Assembly: GCA_021292105.1 (NCBI GenBank)
Contig: CM037872.1
Location: forward strand, 6,807,291-6,871,290
From: Anadara kagoshimensis
Lineage: Eukaryota; Mollusca; Bivalvia; Arcoida; Arcidae
DNA: 64,000 bases
Direction of reading: 5' to 3'
Part shown: positions 23,029 through 33,429 of the stretch, piece by piece
Layout of the letters: every line of letters begins with the position of its first letter
Numbering within the stretch: position 1 is the first letter of the stretch
Notes under the pieces: model-generated
The model's input: only the letters and a program-made list of their open reading frames with translations
Databases searched by the model: none
Told to the model about the DNA's origin: nothing
Position numbers and translations under genes: made by a program

Positions 23029-23349
23029 ATGATTGGTTGAATGTGGTTTTACGTCCCAACCAAGAATATTTCACTTATATCGAGACGTTGCAAGCTATAG
23101 GTGAAGTGACAGAAAGTTTGACCTGTGCAGTGCGCTGCAATGTGAAGGAAGCGTGTTTTTAAATGCCACGCATGTCTTGACAGGGGCATCGGTTTTTAAG
23201 GTTTCATCCGACGGTCTTCGTGACATTTATTTTTAAATTTCGAGTGTTTGGTTTTCGAAAGAAAAACCACTACCCGTTTTAAGTCTCATCAAACCCTCGA
23301 CCTCCTACATACGAAGCGAACAATCTGCCAACTGAGCTAGTTAGTGGTT
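23029..23349 (-). mobile_element. Diverged family S SINE
   Basis: The tail 'acgtcccaaccaagaatatt' is at the left and the head 'gccaactgagctagttagtg' at the right. The body is clearly alignable but much diverged. Confidence 0.65.
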
Positions 23350-24268
23350 AAAACAATGAGTAAAAAATGTTCTTTTTGTCCCACTTCAGCAGTATGTTTT
23401 GAAATTTACTTACAATTGAAATGATCTTAACTTGGTCGTTAAACCAAATTTACTCACTTAAAAAGACGTTTTTGAAGTCGGTATTGATTACACCTCGTTA
23501 GCAAATCAATCAATCAATATTTTCTTAGATAGGACTGAATTAAACAGTCTATTTTATGAAAGATCTTTGATTTCCGAGGTGATGACAATCCAATAATTTA
23601 TAGGTTCACACTTATTCATCAATAAATGATCCGCTGCCTTAGAGACAAATCGAACGGGACTAAGTTATAGTAGAATATCGATCAGATTGTCTCCGTCAGA
23701 ATTCTTCAATGGAACATATGTTGAATTGATAGCGTGGGAGTATATCCACCTCCTTGTAAAAACTATTGGTTGCTTTGTTCCCCATTAGTAATTAATGCAA
23801 ATGATTAACTCAAGACAACCGTATTTTGCCATTGATTTTTTCATATAGTTCAAAACTTGATAAATACATTTCAGTCACTCAATTGTCAATTTTTAACAAT
23901 GACATACTGAAATCATTCCAGTGAATGAAGTGAGTTGAACTGGTATGTCTTTGTTATGCCCACAAAGCATTTACGGTGTTGACTAAAGGTAAGTTCACGT
24001 AAAGCATGTCACTAAATCATTTAAGGTTCTTGTTTTAATTTTTTGATTTCCGAAACTCTTTGGGGCATGTCTTTTTTATTTTCAAAAAGATGGTTAACCG
24101 CTAAATAAGTAGTAATAAATCGTTAAAGGTGTATTCCACAAATTGTTTGACTAAAAGTATGTAACAACTGTGCCAATGTATTGCATTTAAAAACTTTTGA
24201 ATATTTTCGTTTCTGATTTATAGAAAGCTTAACATGTTAAAATCTTTCACTGTCTTTTGTTGTTACAG

Positions 24269-24349
24269 GAAGATGAAGGATTAAGAGGCTAGCAGTGGTA
24301 ACGAAAGGATTACGGTGTTCAAAGACAAAATTTGAATTGCAAAACAGCC
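24269..24349 (+). other. Inferred 5' UTR segment of TGF-beta-like gene 1
   Basis: A pyrimidine-rich tract, 'ctttcactgtcttttgttgt' + 'tacag', ends at 24268 and makes a good splice acceptor. It suggests a non-coding exon further upstream. Between it and the start codon lies a three-codon upstream ORF (ATG at 24273, stop ending 24284), which could dampen translation. The upstream exon and promoter were not located. Confidence 0.45.
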
Positions 24350-24677
24350 ATGAGAGTGCAATCCGTTTTAGTATTTGGCGCTGTACTCGTGCATGTAGTA
24401 AATTCACAATTTCCAAGAATGAGATCCTTGTTTCACTCAAATGCCATCAGATCTCAATTACCTTATAGAAAAGTTTCTCGGAATGGAACCAATGTGATTC
24501 AAACCTTGACGGAAACTCAAGAAATCGAAAAAATTAAAAGAAAAATATGTAAATACATTAACATAAAAAATTGCGACAAAAAGTCGAAAGTGCCTGCAAA
24601 CCAGTCGGCTGAACCAAATGGGATTTCAGATGTATCCTCAAAAGAAGCCATTTTTGTTCTAGCTTCGGAACCAGCAG
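24350..24677 (+). CDS. TGF-beta-like ligand gene 1, coding exon 1 (signal peptide and N-terminal prodomain)
   Basis: This exon encodes the secretion signal and the first 109 residues of a TGF-beta-superfamily preproprotein. The ATG at 24350 is preferred over an in-frame TTG at 24332 because it puts a clean signal peptide (residues 1-19, MRVQSVLVFGAVLVHVVNS) at the very N-terminus. Residues 20-109 are prodomain, with two N-glycosylation sequons (NGT at 45-47, and NQS) and an I-C-K-Y-I pair of cysteines at 67 and 75. The exon ends S-E-P-A plus one base at the donor CAG|GTAAGA, so the intron is phase 1. Joined to 28979-29763 it gives 1,113 nt: 370 codons and a stop, with no frame break. The exon resembles 61749-62076 in length, phase and motifs. 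On its own this exon would not be recognisable as TGF-beta; the assignment rests on the second exon. Confidence 0.82.
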
Positions 24678-24704
24678 GTAAGAATTGTGCTTAATTATTT
24701 TGTA

Positions 24705-25025
24705 TGGTGTTTTACACCCCAATCAAGATTCTTTCATTTACATCGACTGTACTGTTCAGGAATGGTGGAGAAAACCAGAATGACCATAAAAACCATTGAC
24801 CTTTTACAAGCGAACTGACAAACTTTCTCACACCGACCTTCCACAAGCGAACTGACAAACTTTCTCCCACAGACCTTCCACAAGCGAACTGACAAACTTT
24901 CTCACACCGACCTTCCACAAGCGACATGACAAACTTTCTCGCACTATAATCTCCTCAGAGTAGGATTCGAAACGAGGCGGTGAGAAGTGCTATGGCTTTA
25001 GACCACTTGTCCACGGTGGCCCACA
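24705..25025 (-). mobile_element. tRNA-headed SINE (second type) carrying a tandem array
   Basis: The minus strand reads a tRNA-Leu/Ser-like head ('accgtggacaagtggtctaa', box B 'cgtttcgaatcct') and ends with 'ttgattggggtgtaaaacac', a tail like that of family S. The body is largely replaced by the 37-bp tandem repeat at 24798-24945. Confidence 0.55.
24798..24945. repeat. 37-bp tandem repeat, four copies
   Basis: The unit 'gaccttccacaagcgaactg' + 'acaaactttctcacacc' starts at 24798, 24835, 24872 and 24909 with few differences. Confidence 0.9.
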
Positions 25026-25091
25026 ATAGTACATAAGGTAAATGTTTATATTAATTGAATGCTTAAAAATAGATGTTTATATCAAAGACTG

Positions 25092-25590
25092 GAGCAGGTG
25101 TAGCTAGCTAACCAAACACAAGCAGCTTACCCTTCCGGTGCAACCGACCTCACTTCTCTGGTGGAAGTTCACGTAATTAGCCTGACTTGCTAGTTCCAAA
25201 GTTTTAATTTTGATTCTGGATTGGGATTCGGACATGGAGAAGTATGCTTGTTTATGATTATATAACTTATATCGAGACAATAACTGTTTTCTTTTATGTT
25301 GCAGTGAATAAATGCGTACTATAGTATACAGTATTTATTGTTGATAAGTTTGATGTGTCTGTGTCCATGATTGCCTTTGATATATTTGACGTCCCATAGT
25401 TCCATGTTCCTTTCACTCCGTTTTTATTACACAAAAAGCGGGTTAAGCTAGCTAAACAGGAGGTGCTTACCCTCTAGGAATACCCGGCCTCACTTCTCTG
25501 GTTTAAAGTTCACCTGATTAACCTAACTTGTCAGTTTTAAAGTTTTAACTTCGACATGGATTGTTTGTTTTTTTGTTTTTTGTTTTTTTT
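25092..25590 (+). repeat. Two family R copies
   Basis: A 3' fragment at 25092-25258 ('ggtgtagctagctaaccaaa' ... 'agtatgcttgtttatgatt') is followed at 25329-25590 by a copy starting at 'tattgttgataagtttgatg', the same truncation region as the copy at 14549. Its last part is shortened and ends in a T-rich run. Confidence 0.65.
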
Positions 25591-25614
25591 TGATACACTA
25601 TAGTTCGAGTTTAG

Positions 25615-25800
25615 TGAAGTAATGGTGTTTTATGACGTTCACGTATAAACAGTAGACGAAAATCACTGACCTGCGTGAAAGGAACTGGCAAAATAACCCG
25701 AACTAGTGAACTAATATCCCCCGAATGGGATTCTTAACATGGCCGCGATATACGCTTGGATCCATCATTAGCGCTATAGACCCCTAAAGCCACCAAGGCC
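25615..25800 (-). mobile_element. tRNA-headed SINE (second type), short
   Basis: The reverse complement starts 'ggccttggtggctttagggg' and has a degenerate box B region near 'aagaatcccattcgg'. Its tail, at the left, is 'gtcataaaacaccattactt'. It resembles the element at 24705-25025. Confidence 0.5.
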
Positions 25801-26206
25801 CAACTTATGGCAACTAGCATTGGTTCTTTTAAATATAATACTACGATTAGTTTGAACCAAAAAGCATGATACATATACACCTTTCAATATTTAGAGACTT
25901 GCCCATTTTCCACTTAATATAGTATAAGCTATTAGAAAATTGATTGACTGTTTTAAGAATCTACATTTGTAACACGATGGCAGTAACATTCAACAAAATG
26001 CTTATATAACAATTGGCCAATTAAATATGAATTGTGCATATCCGCTGCAAGATCGATAAAAAGTTAGTACCATATGTTTTATATATGTAGTTAATTCATT
26101 GTAACATGTAACCATCTTATAAAAAATTGATGGGCACATCCCTAATCCTGTTCTAATTAGTTTCTTATCATATCGAGTAACATAGTTGGTAAGAAAATTG
26201 GGTTAA

Positions 26207-26540
26207 GTGAAGAAATGGTGTTTAACGTCCTAGTCAAGAATATTTCATTTATATCAAGACGTCGCCAGCTAAAGGCGAAGGTGCAGAAATTTGCCTGTGC
26301 GTTGTGCTGATGGTATTATACAGCAAAATTCTTTAACGTGCTCAGCCCACCGTAAGACGGGACCTCGTTAAATTTAAGTTCCTATCCGAAAGAACCGTGA
26401 CTTTCATTCCGTAATGCCGAAAGCTTGGCGAAAGAAGTTATTTCCAATATTCAATTCTTGGTTCAAACCTGGCCAGGGAACGAACCCACAACCTCCCATT
26501 TACGGAGCCAGCACTCTACCAACTGAGCTTCATTAGTGGT
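26207..26540 (-). mobile_element. tRNA-derived SINE (family S)
   Basis: The tail 'atggtgtttaacgtcctagt' is at the left and the head 'ccaactgagcttcattagtg' at the right. It lies in intron 1 of gene 1, antisense to the gene. Confidence 0.75.
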
Positions 26541-26699
26541 GCTTTCGAGTTGTCTCATATCGATAATCGGAATAAACATGGAATGTAATTTTCATCGTTA
26601 CCATAGTTTAACTGACATAATCGGAGCAATTTTTCAGCTGTTCGAGCCAACTACTTTATTAATTTTATGGATTAATCTATGAACAAGTTAGTCTATGCA

Positions 26700-26957
26700 T
26701 GTATAGTGCTAATGTGTTTTATGGTCTGCAATGTACCAGCGCGCACTCAGGGCGACTTTAAGGTACAAGCTCACAGTCAACACACACTTGACAAGCGTAC
26801 AATTCCCCTAGTAACATACTGACCCCGTGTGAACCAGTAAAGGCCAGCGACAAGGAAAATTCACCTTCTTACATGTGGTCTGAGCGGGACTCGAACTCAC
26901 AGCGGTGAGAGACCCTGGATTTGAAGACTGACGTCTTATCCATTAGGCCAGAGCGGC
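26700..26957 (-). mobile_element. SINE with tRNA-Arg-like head
   Basis: The reverse complement of 26957-26875 reads 'ggccgctctggcctaatgga' + 'taagacgtc' ... 'gtgagttcgagtcccgctca', close in layout to a eukaryotic tRNA-Arg. A body including 'ttaaagtcgccctgagtgcg' follows. Related bodies are at 250-430 and 27555-27650. A pseudo-tRNA is the alternative, but the shared body favours a SINE. Confidence 0.6.
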
Positions 26958-26999
26958 CTTAGGAACGCATAGCACTTGCTTCGTATTCGAGATATCAGG

Positions 27000-27460
27000 A
27001 TTCTGACTTTGACTTTAAAAACGTGTGACTGTTTTTTCGTCGTGCAGTCGGCATTACTCAACTGAGGCCTTTGGTCAATTGGAAGCGACTTTGAAAACCA
27101 ATACACTATTTTGGTATGTGTGACTCGATAAAGAACGCTGTGCACTGTGAAAATAAAAAAATCCGCTATTTCTTGATATAAGTGAAATATTCTTGATTGG
27201 AACGTAAACCTCCATTCGATAAATCGATCAGTCGACGCCAGGTAGATTGATTGATTAAATATTTCACTCATATCAAGGTAAAATGCCAGACATTTTGACA
27301 TTTGCAGTTCACTCAGGGCAATGTGTTTTTCTAACGTGCAATGTCTGCCGTGACACGGGGCATCGGTTTTTTATATAAATCCTATAGCTGGTGACCTCGC
27401 GAATTAAAAATTAAGTGAACTTCTCTTGATTGGGATATAAATCTCATTCAATCCATCAAT
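27000..27460. repeat. Cluster of old SINE pieces in both orientations
   Basis: The + strand tail 'gaaatattcttgattggaac' is near 27187. A minus-strand piece, 'aaatatttcactcatatcaa' ... 'gccgtgacacggggcatcgg', spans about 27250-27375. Another + strand tail, 'tatagctggtgacctcgcga', starts at 27378. They are fragments of family S-like elements stacked together. Confidence 0.5.
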
Positions 27461-27554
27461 CAAATAATTGTTCACTGTGATCGTATTTAATTTGGCGATG
27501 AAAAATCACATAAAATGCCCAATTTTATATATATATTTATTTTCGCGGTTTACC

Positions 27555-27650
27555 GTGAGCTAGCACCTTAAAGTCACTCTGAGTGTGCGCTAGTACAAGA
27601 CAGACCATACAATACACTCGCACTTCACCTGCATACACGAAATTGTTTAA
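27555..27650 (+). repeat. SINE body fragment
   Basis: 'ttaaagtcactctgagtgtg' + 'cgctagtacaagaca' matches the reverse complement of the body of the element at 26700-26957, and the stretch at 250-430. Confidence 0.5.
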
Positions 27651-28018
27651 TAAAAAAGTTCTCGTCACGAATAGCTGAAAAATTGCTAATGCGACGTTAG
27701 GCAACATTTAACCAACAAACCAACTAATGCACCACATGAATTTATCTTTAGTGATGGATTAGTATGTTTGTTTTGGTTTAGATTAATACTTGCGATTACC
27801 TACAAATATCCGCGATGCTAAGTTTGTTGAAATTCGCTGATCTCACTTAGTTAAGTGAATGCGAAATCCATTTTCTTTAGCTTCTCTGCCATTTTAATAT
27901 TGTTGTAAAAACTTGATTCAAGGGAGACAACCATAACAAAATCATCAACATATAAATACAATGTGATGCCACTTTTATTGGATTTTCACTAAGTTATCGT
28001 TCTCCAATGGTACACAAC

Positions 28019-28316
28019 ACCTACGGTAGCTCAGTTGTAGAATGCTTGCTAGGTTTGTTAGAGGTCGTGGGTTTGAACCCTGGTCGGGTCTGACCAGCAT
28101 TTGAAAATAGGTAGTAATTATTCTTTTAAAAAGCTCTCGCCATTTCAAAATTAAAGACATAGGTTCCTTTTGAAGCGACATTAAAATTCGATGTCTCGTG
28201 TCACTGCGTGTTACATTTAATAACCCTCTCTGCACATTGCTTGAGAGCACTGCAAAGTTCAAAATTTTTGCCATGTCTGAAATATTATTGACTGGGGCGT
28301 AAAACCCTCATTAAAT
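28019..28316 (+). mobile_element. Diverged family S SINE
   Basis: The head is 'cctacggtagctcagttgta', with box B 'gtgggtttgaaccctgg'. The tail is 'gactggggcgtaaaaccctc' followed by ATTAAATCAATCAAA. It is the last repeat before the exon 2 acceptor. Confidence 0.7.
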
Positions 28317-28978
28317 CAATCAAATGGTATAAACAAAAATAAGTTGTTGTAGCTTTTAAAGGTATAACATGGGGTCCAAAAAAAGAAGGTCCATAAGAAG
28401 GCAATAATTAGCAGTCATATTATTCTACGATGCGTATAGTTTAGTCGTCTAATAATAATGAGATTGTAATAACGATAAATCTGACCCATTACTTACACTC
28501 TTAACAAAATTATTTAATTGAAGACGTTTACTCTGGCGGTTAATTAAAAAAAATTCAATAAATCTTGAATTCATAGCACGTGATTAGACGTTCATAGCCT
28601 CGTAATTTAGACAGTTTTTGTAAGCACAGAGTAGAAAAATAATCTTAACACTGTAGAATCAGTAATTTTTGCCACGATCGCATTGTCTCAGTGAACCCCC
28701 TGAATTATCTCGCCCAAAGAAATTTTTTGTTAGAACTAAGACAATTTTGAGACCAAGAAAGTAAATGATTTCACTGTAATTTTCGATCGTCTTCGTAAAA
28801 CACATTACTGTGGTATAAGTATTCCTGACATTATTTCATATCAACGGTTTCAGGTTAATATATTGGTCTTTCATCAAATTCATGTCTACAATTTTTATTT
28901 TAATATGTGTTTTTTTCTTGTTCTAACATTAATTAATCTCAATTTACACATGTAATGTTTTTTTATTTTCTATTTCAG

Positions 28979-29763
28979 ATCTATCAAACGACACGACATG
29001 TATGAAATTTCGATTCCCAAATACGTTTTTTGAAGACGTGTCGCGAATAAGAAGGATTGACTTATTTGTACGTGTGAAGAAAAGAAATAAGCGACGTCAT
29101 AAATCAAAACGGAACAGACAGATCAGGTTAACATTGTCACTTTTATGCAACTGCAAAGACGACAGACGAGTTATCGGCATTAGGTTACTGCGGCCTGCTT
29201 CCACTGGTTGGATTAAATTTCGTTTACCTATCTTTGTTATTCAAAAGTTACGTAATCCTGGTAACAAAAAACTGGAATTTTGTCTTGCTTGTGAACGTTG
29301 TAACAGAAGGATAAAGGTCACTTTTCCTCTAAAACTGACAACACAGAAACATTCTCGGAGAATAAGAAGACGAAGACGAAAACCTGCAAAATTGCGTCAA
29401 AAAAGACCTTTCCTTCTTATAAGGGAAAGGGGTAAAAAGACGAAACATAGAAGACGTAGGAGACAGCTGACATATTGTAGAAATAACAGTGGTTCACATC
29501 ATTGCTGCAGATCGAAGGAGTATGTACCTTTCAGTCAAATAGGTCTTCACAATATTTTACATCCACGTGGATTTTACCGAACCAGTTGCCTGGGTACATG
29601 CGGTCTACCTCAAAATTTATATTCATTCGGAAACACATCGTCTTGCGTCGCAACTCATACCAGTCCATTTAGAATATTTGTTGTAACAAAAAGGAACTTG
29701 GGGTATATAACAATAAATGATGGCGTTGTACGGCAATGTGGATGCGCAGGATCACAGCGTTGA
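28979..29763 (+). CDS. TGF-beta-like ligand gene 1, coding exon 2 (prodomain and cystine-knot domain)
   Basis: Encodes residues 110-370 of the spliced protein. Residues 110-271 continue the prodomain. This part has seven cysteines and is extraordinarily basic, including an R-R-I-R-R-R-R-R-K run. The last five prodomain residues (267-271) are all Arg, a strong furin-type site before Gln272. The predicted mature chain is residues 272-370 (99 aa; family members usually have about 110-115). It shows Cys276, the CC pair 285-286, V-x-F-x-x-I-G at 292-298, P-x-G-F at 305-308, C-L-G-T-C at 313-317, Cys332, and C-G-C at 363-365, near the C-terminus. This is the TGF-beta/activin cysteine layout. Odd points: the interchain cysteine position is Ser331, only 14 residues separate Cys317 from Cys332 (28 in TGF-beta1 between the last C of C-x-G-x-C and the CC pair), and the usual Trp after I-G is Leu299. 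The mature chain has N-glycosylation sequons NNS (278-280) and NTS (328-330). Role inferred: a secreted ligand or antagonist of the TGF-beta receptor system. The subfamily cannot be assigned. Confidence 0.87.
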
Positions 29764-30200
29764 CATCTGACCCCGTTAGCAACAAGGTCAAGGGCAATCC
29801 TAGTGGATATTCCTCCCGGTGAATAGGGCAGAAAGATTGAATACGCCAAAGGAGACTGGTAGAACGACACAGAACAAGGAGACAAGAAAGAAATACCTAA
29901 CCCGGTGATAAATACAACAAGAGATAGCTTTATCATTTTGTATTAATCTGATACTCGTTCACTAGGTTCATGATGAGTAACTCACTTGTTACACCTCGGC
30001 CGAGCATGTTACTACATTCACACTCTGTTTTCTTCCGTGTTTGTGTTGCCGTTCGAATCTCGAAAAATACAATTGAACCAATTTTATAAAGCTTATTTGA
30101 TATTATTGCAACTGATTTTTTTCTTCTGAATTTTATCAAATGTTTGCAAATGCGGGCTCTCGTTCGATTTTTCATCTTCACGTTAAGCAGAATTGCGTAT
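29764..30200 (+). other. Probable 3' UTR and flank of gene 1
   Basis: No canonical AATAAA was found close to the stop codon, so the transcript end is not located. No other feature is seen. Confidence 0.3.
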
Positions 30201-30204
30201 GTTA

Positions 30205-30425
30205 ATATACTGGAGACGTATTTTTTCGCGGTGTACTAATTTTCGCGTATTTCGTAGCCGTTTGTTTTACGCGAAAATTGATACCAAGGGGAAATTATAT
30301 TAGTTTTTTTTAGTTATAATGCTTATTTCAGAAACGCAAAAACTAAACAGTGCGGATATGTCTTAATTTCCTATACCGCGAAAATTAATACGCGTGAAAT
30401 TAAATACGTTTACAGTACAGTCCAG
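30205..30425. mobile_element. Short inverted-repeat element (MITE-like)
   Basis: 'tttttcgcggtgtactaatt' + 'ttcgcg' at the left is mirrored by 'cgcgaaaattaatacgcgtg' at the right. A further inverted pair (TTTTACGCGAAAATTG and related) lies inside. It is non-coding. Confidence 0.5.
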
Positions 30426-30429
30426 TCTG

Positions 30430-30600
30430 CCTGAAATGCCACATGTATATAGGAACCACCTGCTTATAAAGGCCAGTAGAATTTTATCCTAATTGTTCTT
30501 TATTCATATTATTTGAACCTGTATATAAAGGCCACCAGCCCATAAATGCAGTTTTAACTGGTCCCCTTAGGTGGCCTTTATAGACAGTGTTGCCTGTATT
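30430..30600. repeat. Short repeat with internal copies
   Basis: The motif 'tataaaggcca' occurs near 30464 and 30525, and its reverse complement 'tggcctttata' near 30573. The ends 'gcctgaaatgccaca' and 'gtgttgcctgta' look weakly inverted. It is probably a small MITE. Confidence 0.35.
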
Positions 30601-31334
30601 ATATGAAACGCATTTGGCGTGGTGAAATGCATGGTGTAGAAAATACACAGAGTTTGAATGGAACTTACTAGTGAGGCCGAGGTCAGAACCATGTGTGAAT
30701 CTTTAAGTTTAATTATTGTATTTTTATGATCTCAGTGGTAACACACTTGTCCATCATTCCATATCATGACGCATATGTGATTTTATTTAAATGTAAAATT
30801 ATGATGTTATTTATAATCGCAAAATTGTATAGTCCGTCCACGATCTGATGGCAGAGTGTTTATAAACACGGGTGGGTTTAAAAACGCATATAAGTGCAAG
30901 TGTTGTATCACCGGATTTGTATAATCACGCCGGCTTTCGCTTTTTCGTTACAATTACCATATTATTAAAATTGACTCGTTGCAGTCTCTCCCATCAGATT
31001 TTGGACGACGTATAATGTATTTGATATAAGACGGGTATTGTTAGGGCGGACTGGAGCAGAAAATATTAATGCAAAAATGTTAAGTTCTGGAACGAGAAAA
31101 GAAGTTGCAAATTCCATAAACGTGAAATCCACATAACGTGAACGTTATGTTTCACGTTGAAATGTTCCTGTCCGTCCAGTTTGCACATGCATGCATCTGT
31201 CGCCTTCAAATAAAGGTAACTTGGTAAGTGTATTATATTACCGTTCACAATCAAAATAACATGAATATATATTTGCCTTTGTGCTTTTTTATCTTGTGTT
31301 TCTCATATAGTGGACTTGGCACGATAAAGTACCC

Positions 31335-31453
31335 TTCTGTAAAATGCCATCAGCGCAACGCACAGGCAAAATTTGTGCACCTTCGAATAAAGCTAGTAAC
31401 GTCTCGACATATCCTTTACTGGGATGTCAAACAACATAACTCAACTCAACTAA
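31335..31453 (+). repeat. Family S SINE tail fragment
   Basis: 'aaatgccatcagcgcaacgc' ... 'tactgggatgtcaaacaaca' + 'taactcaactcaac' is the last ~115 bp of family S. Confidence 0.7.
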
Positions 31454-31587
31454 ACTCTTATGTAGTGATATATAAATATATATCGTAATATCAATTTTAA
31501 CACTGAGATCGTGATCAAACATTTTAACATTCAAAAAGCAACACATAACAAACAAATACAGTGTATTTTTTATAAATGTCATATAGA

Positions 31588-31780
31588 CAGTGATGACGCC
31601 ACTATCTTTATAAACAATTATTGGCAATTGGGTTTACAACTATTCTGAGCGCGTTTAATAACGTAAATTTACAATACAGCTATTCAGTGATGACGCAACT
31701 ATCTTAAACACAAATAATGACAATTTTGGTGACAATTATTCTAAGCGCGTTCGCATTACGTAAATTTACAATGCATCCAT
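31588..31780. repeat. 97-bp tandem duplication
   Basis: The block starting 'cagtgatgacgccactatct' occurs at 31588 and 31685. Each copy ends in 'acgtaaatttacaat'. Confidence 0.75.
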
Positions 31781-31925
31781 TGATATAGGGGAGGGATGGA
31801 CAATTCGTATTTTACTAAAACGTTCGATATAACGAATTAAGTCATTATAACGAAGTATGCATGACAAGATAAAAACATATCAGTTTGAAGTTATGGGTTT
31901 GTGTGGATTTCAAGCAACATATATT

Positions 31926-32116
31926 ATAGACCTATCGAAAGTTTAACACTAAGTTAACGAAAGAGATCGAAGCTCGCTGCTGCATTACCGAAAACGGCTA
32001 GGTAGCGACAGTAGCTGACGAGGCAAAGAAAACAGACACTGAAAAGAATCAAACGAAGAGTGAAATGACCTACCAAATCGTCAGCTTAGTGTTAAACTTT
32101 AGACAGGTCTGTACTG
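31926..32116. mobile_element. Family M foldback MITE, intact ends
   Basis: The left end 'gacctatcgaaagtttaaca' + 'ctaagttaacg' is mirrored by the right end 'gcttagtgttaaactttaga' + 'caggtc'. Short and non-coding, it is the clearest single M copy. Confidence 0.65.
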
Positions 32117-32119
32117 TAT

Positions 32120-32890
32120 ATTAAATTAAAGGTCGCGAAATAAAAAAGGAAGCAGAATGTCGTATAACTAATGTGTTCTTTAGTATAAAACCATTTGTAA
32201 ACGGAACCAAGACAGATTAAAGGGGTATTATATTTAATGTGATGTGAAGTCGTCAAGTATTTTAATCTTAAGATCCAAAATGAACAATCTATTATTTGTA
32301 GGTGGACAATTTATTTATCAGCTGTTCCGATATATATTTGTCAAATCCATATATATCATAAATCATTGTTAAACCATATACCTCGTTATAACAACTTAGT
32401 TTATTGCTTGTATTAGGTAATATAAAAGATAATGACGTCATTGCTGTCATTATGACATATATTTGATATACTAATAAATTGACATATTGCTTTTAATATG
32501 CGGTGACATTCTAAACCAAAATAACCTAAATCCTCTTCTGATAAAAGGCTTTTTCAGCTGTTTTTCATCTGATTCCGTGCGTCATTCTAAGATTTATTAT
32601 TCCTAATTTTGGTGTTGAAATTGATATATATTTGTTTAATTAGTCTCTATAGCAAATTATCTTGAATTTACTGTATAAAAAGAAATATTCGGAAGGAAAA
32701 AGATATTCACCGTGACTCATATATCGCAAATATTTCTTCTCGGCGAAAACTTCTCTTATTTCACTTGGTACATTTGACATACAGATGGAGCCGTGAAAAT
32801 TTCTTGTGCCAATAAGTTTAGAAGGTCGAAACGACAAAAGGTTTCTACTGCTTATATTCCTTCTTATAAAGTATTTGACATTTCCACCTT
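32120..32890. other. No feature seen
   Basis: AT-rich sequence; nothing recognised. Confidence 0.4.
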
Positions 32891-32897
32891 ATTTTAT

Positions 32898-33045
32898 TTC
32901 ACTCATGGTCTTTGTAGCTAGCTAGCTAGACAGAGGGTGATTTCCCTTCCCGAGATACCAGGCTTGCTTGGTAGGAATTCATATTTATATAGAATTTGCT
33001 AGTTTTCCGCTTTTTTAGATTGTGATTTTATTATTGTTTGTGATC
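32898..33045 (+). repeat. Diverged family R copy
   Basis: Contains 'tttcactcatggtctttgta' + 'gctagctagctagacag' and a weak 3' end. Confidence 0.45.
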
Positions 33046-33190
33046 AGGTAATGCAATCATGAGTGCATTATAAATACTAGATTAAAACAGAATTTGTTGT
33101 CTCTATTTATATGTTAAAGAGTCAAATAAGAAATAATTTCCTGTTTTTTCTTTATAGGTATATGAAGTTTTATATTATTTGTATCTTTCC

Positions 33191-33428
33191 TATCGCGGTA
33201 TCTTAGTTGGTAGAGTGCTCGCTTCGTATGCAGGAAGGCGAGGTTTGAATCTTGACGTGAAAATAGGTAATGGCTGTTATTTCGCTGAGTACTCCGCAAG
33301 TATAGGGGGTCAGAAAATACCTTAAAATCGATTACCCTGGAAAACTTCCTTGCTTAGCACCTATTGATGTTTCTATATATTAGTAAAATATTCTTGACTG
33401 GGGCGCATTAATGAAGTTATCAATCCTA
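33191..33428 (+). mobile_element. Diverged, shortened family S SINE
   Basis: The head is 'tatcgcggtatcttagttgg' + 'tagagtgctcgcttcgtat'; the tail is 'atattcttgactggggcgca'. The middle is shortened. Confidence 0.6.
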
Positions 33429-33429
33429 C

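Larger units (their letters stand above)
24678..28978 (+). other. Intron of TGF-beta-like gene 1 (4,301 bp, phase 1)
   Basis: The donor GTAAGA is at 24678, and the acceptor is 'ttttattttctatttcag' ending at 28978. The intron is filled with SINEs of several tRNA-headed families, two family R copies and a short tandem array. No conserved or coding element was noticed in it. Confidence 0.8.

Noticed and set aside
24332-24349. Alternative start of gene 1 at an in-frame TTG
   Set aside because: Non-AUG initiation is not needed. The ATG at 24350 gives a well-formed signal peptide at the N-terminus.
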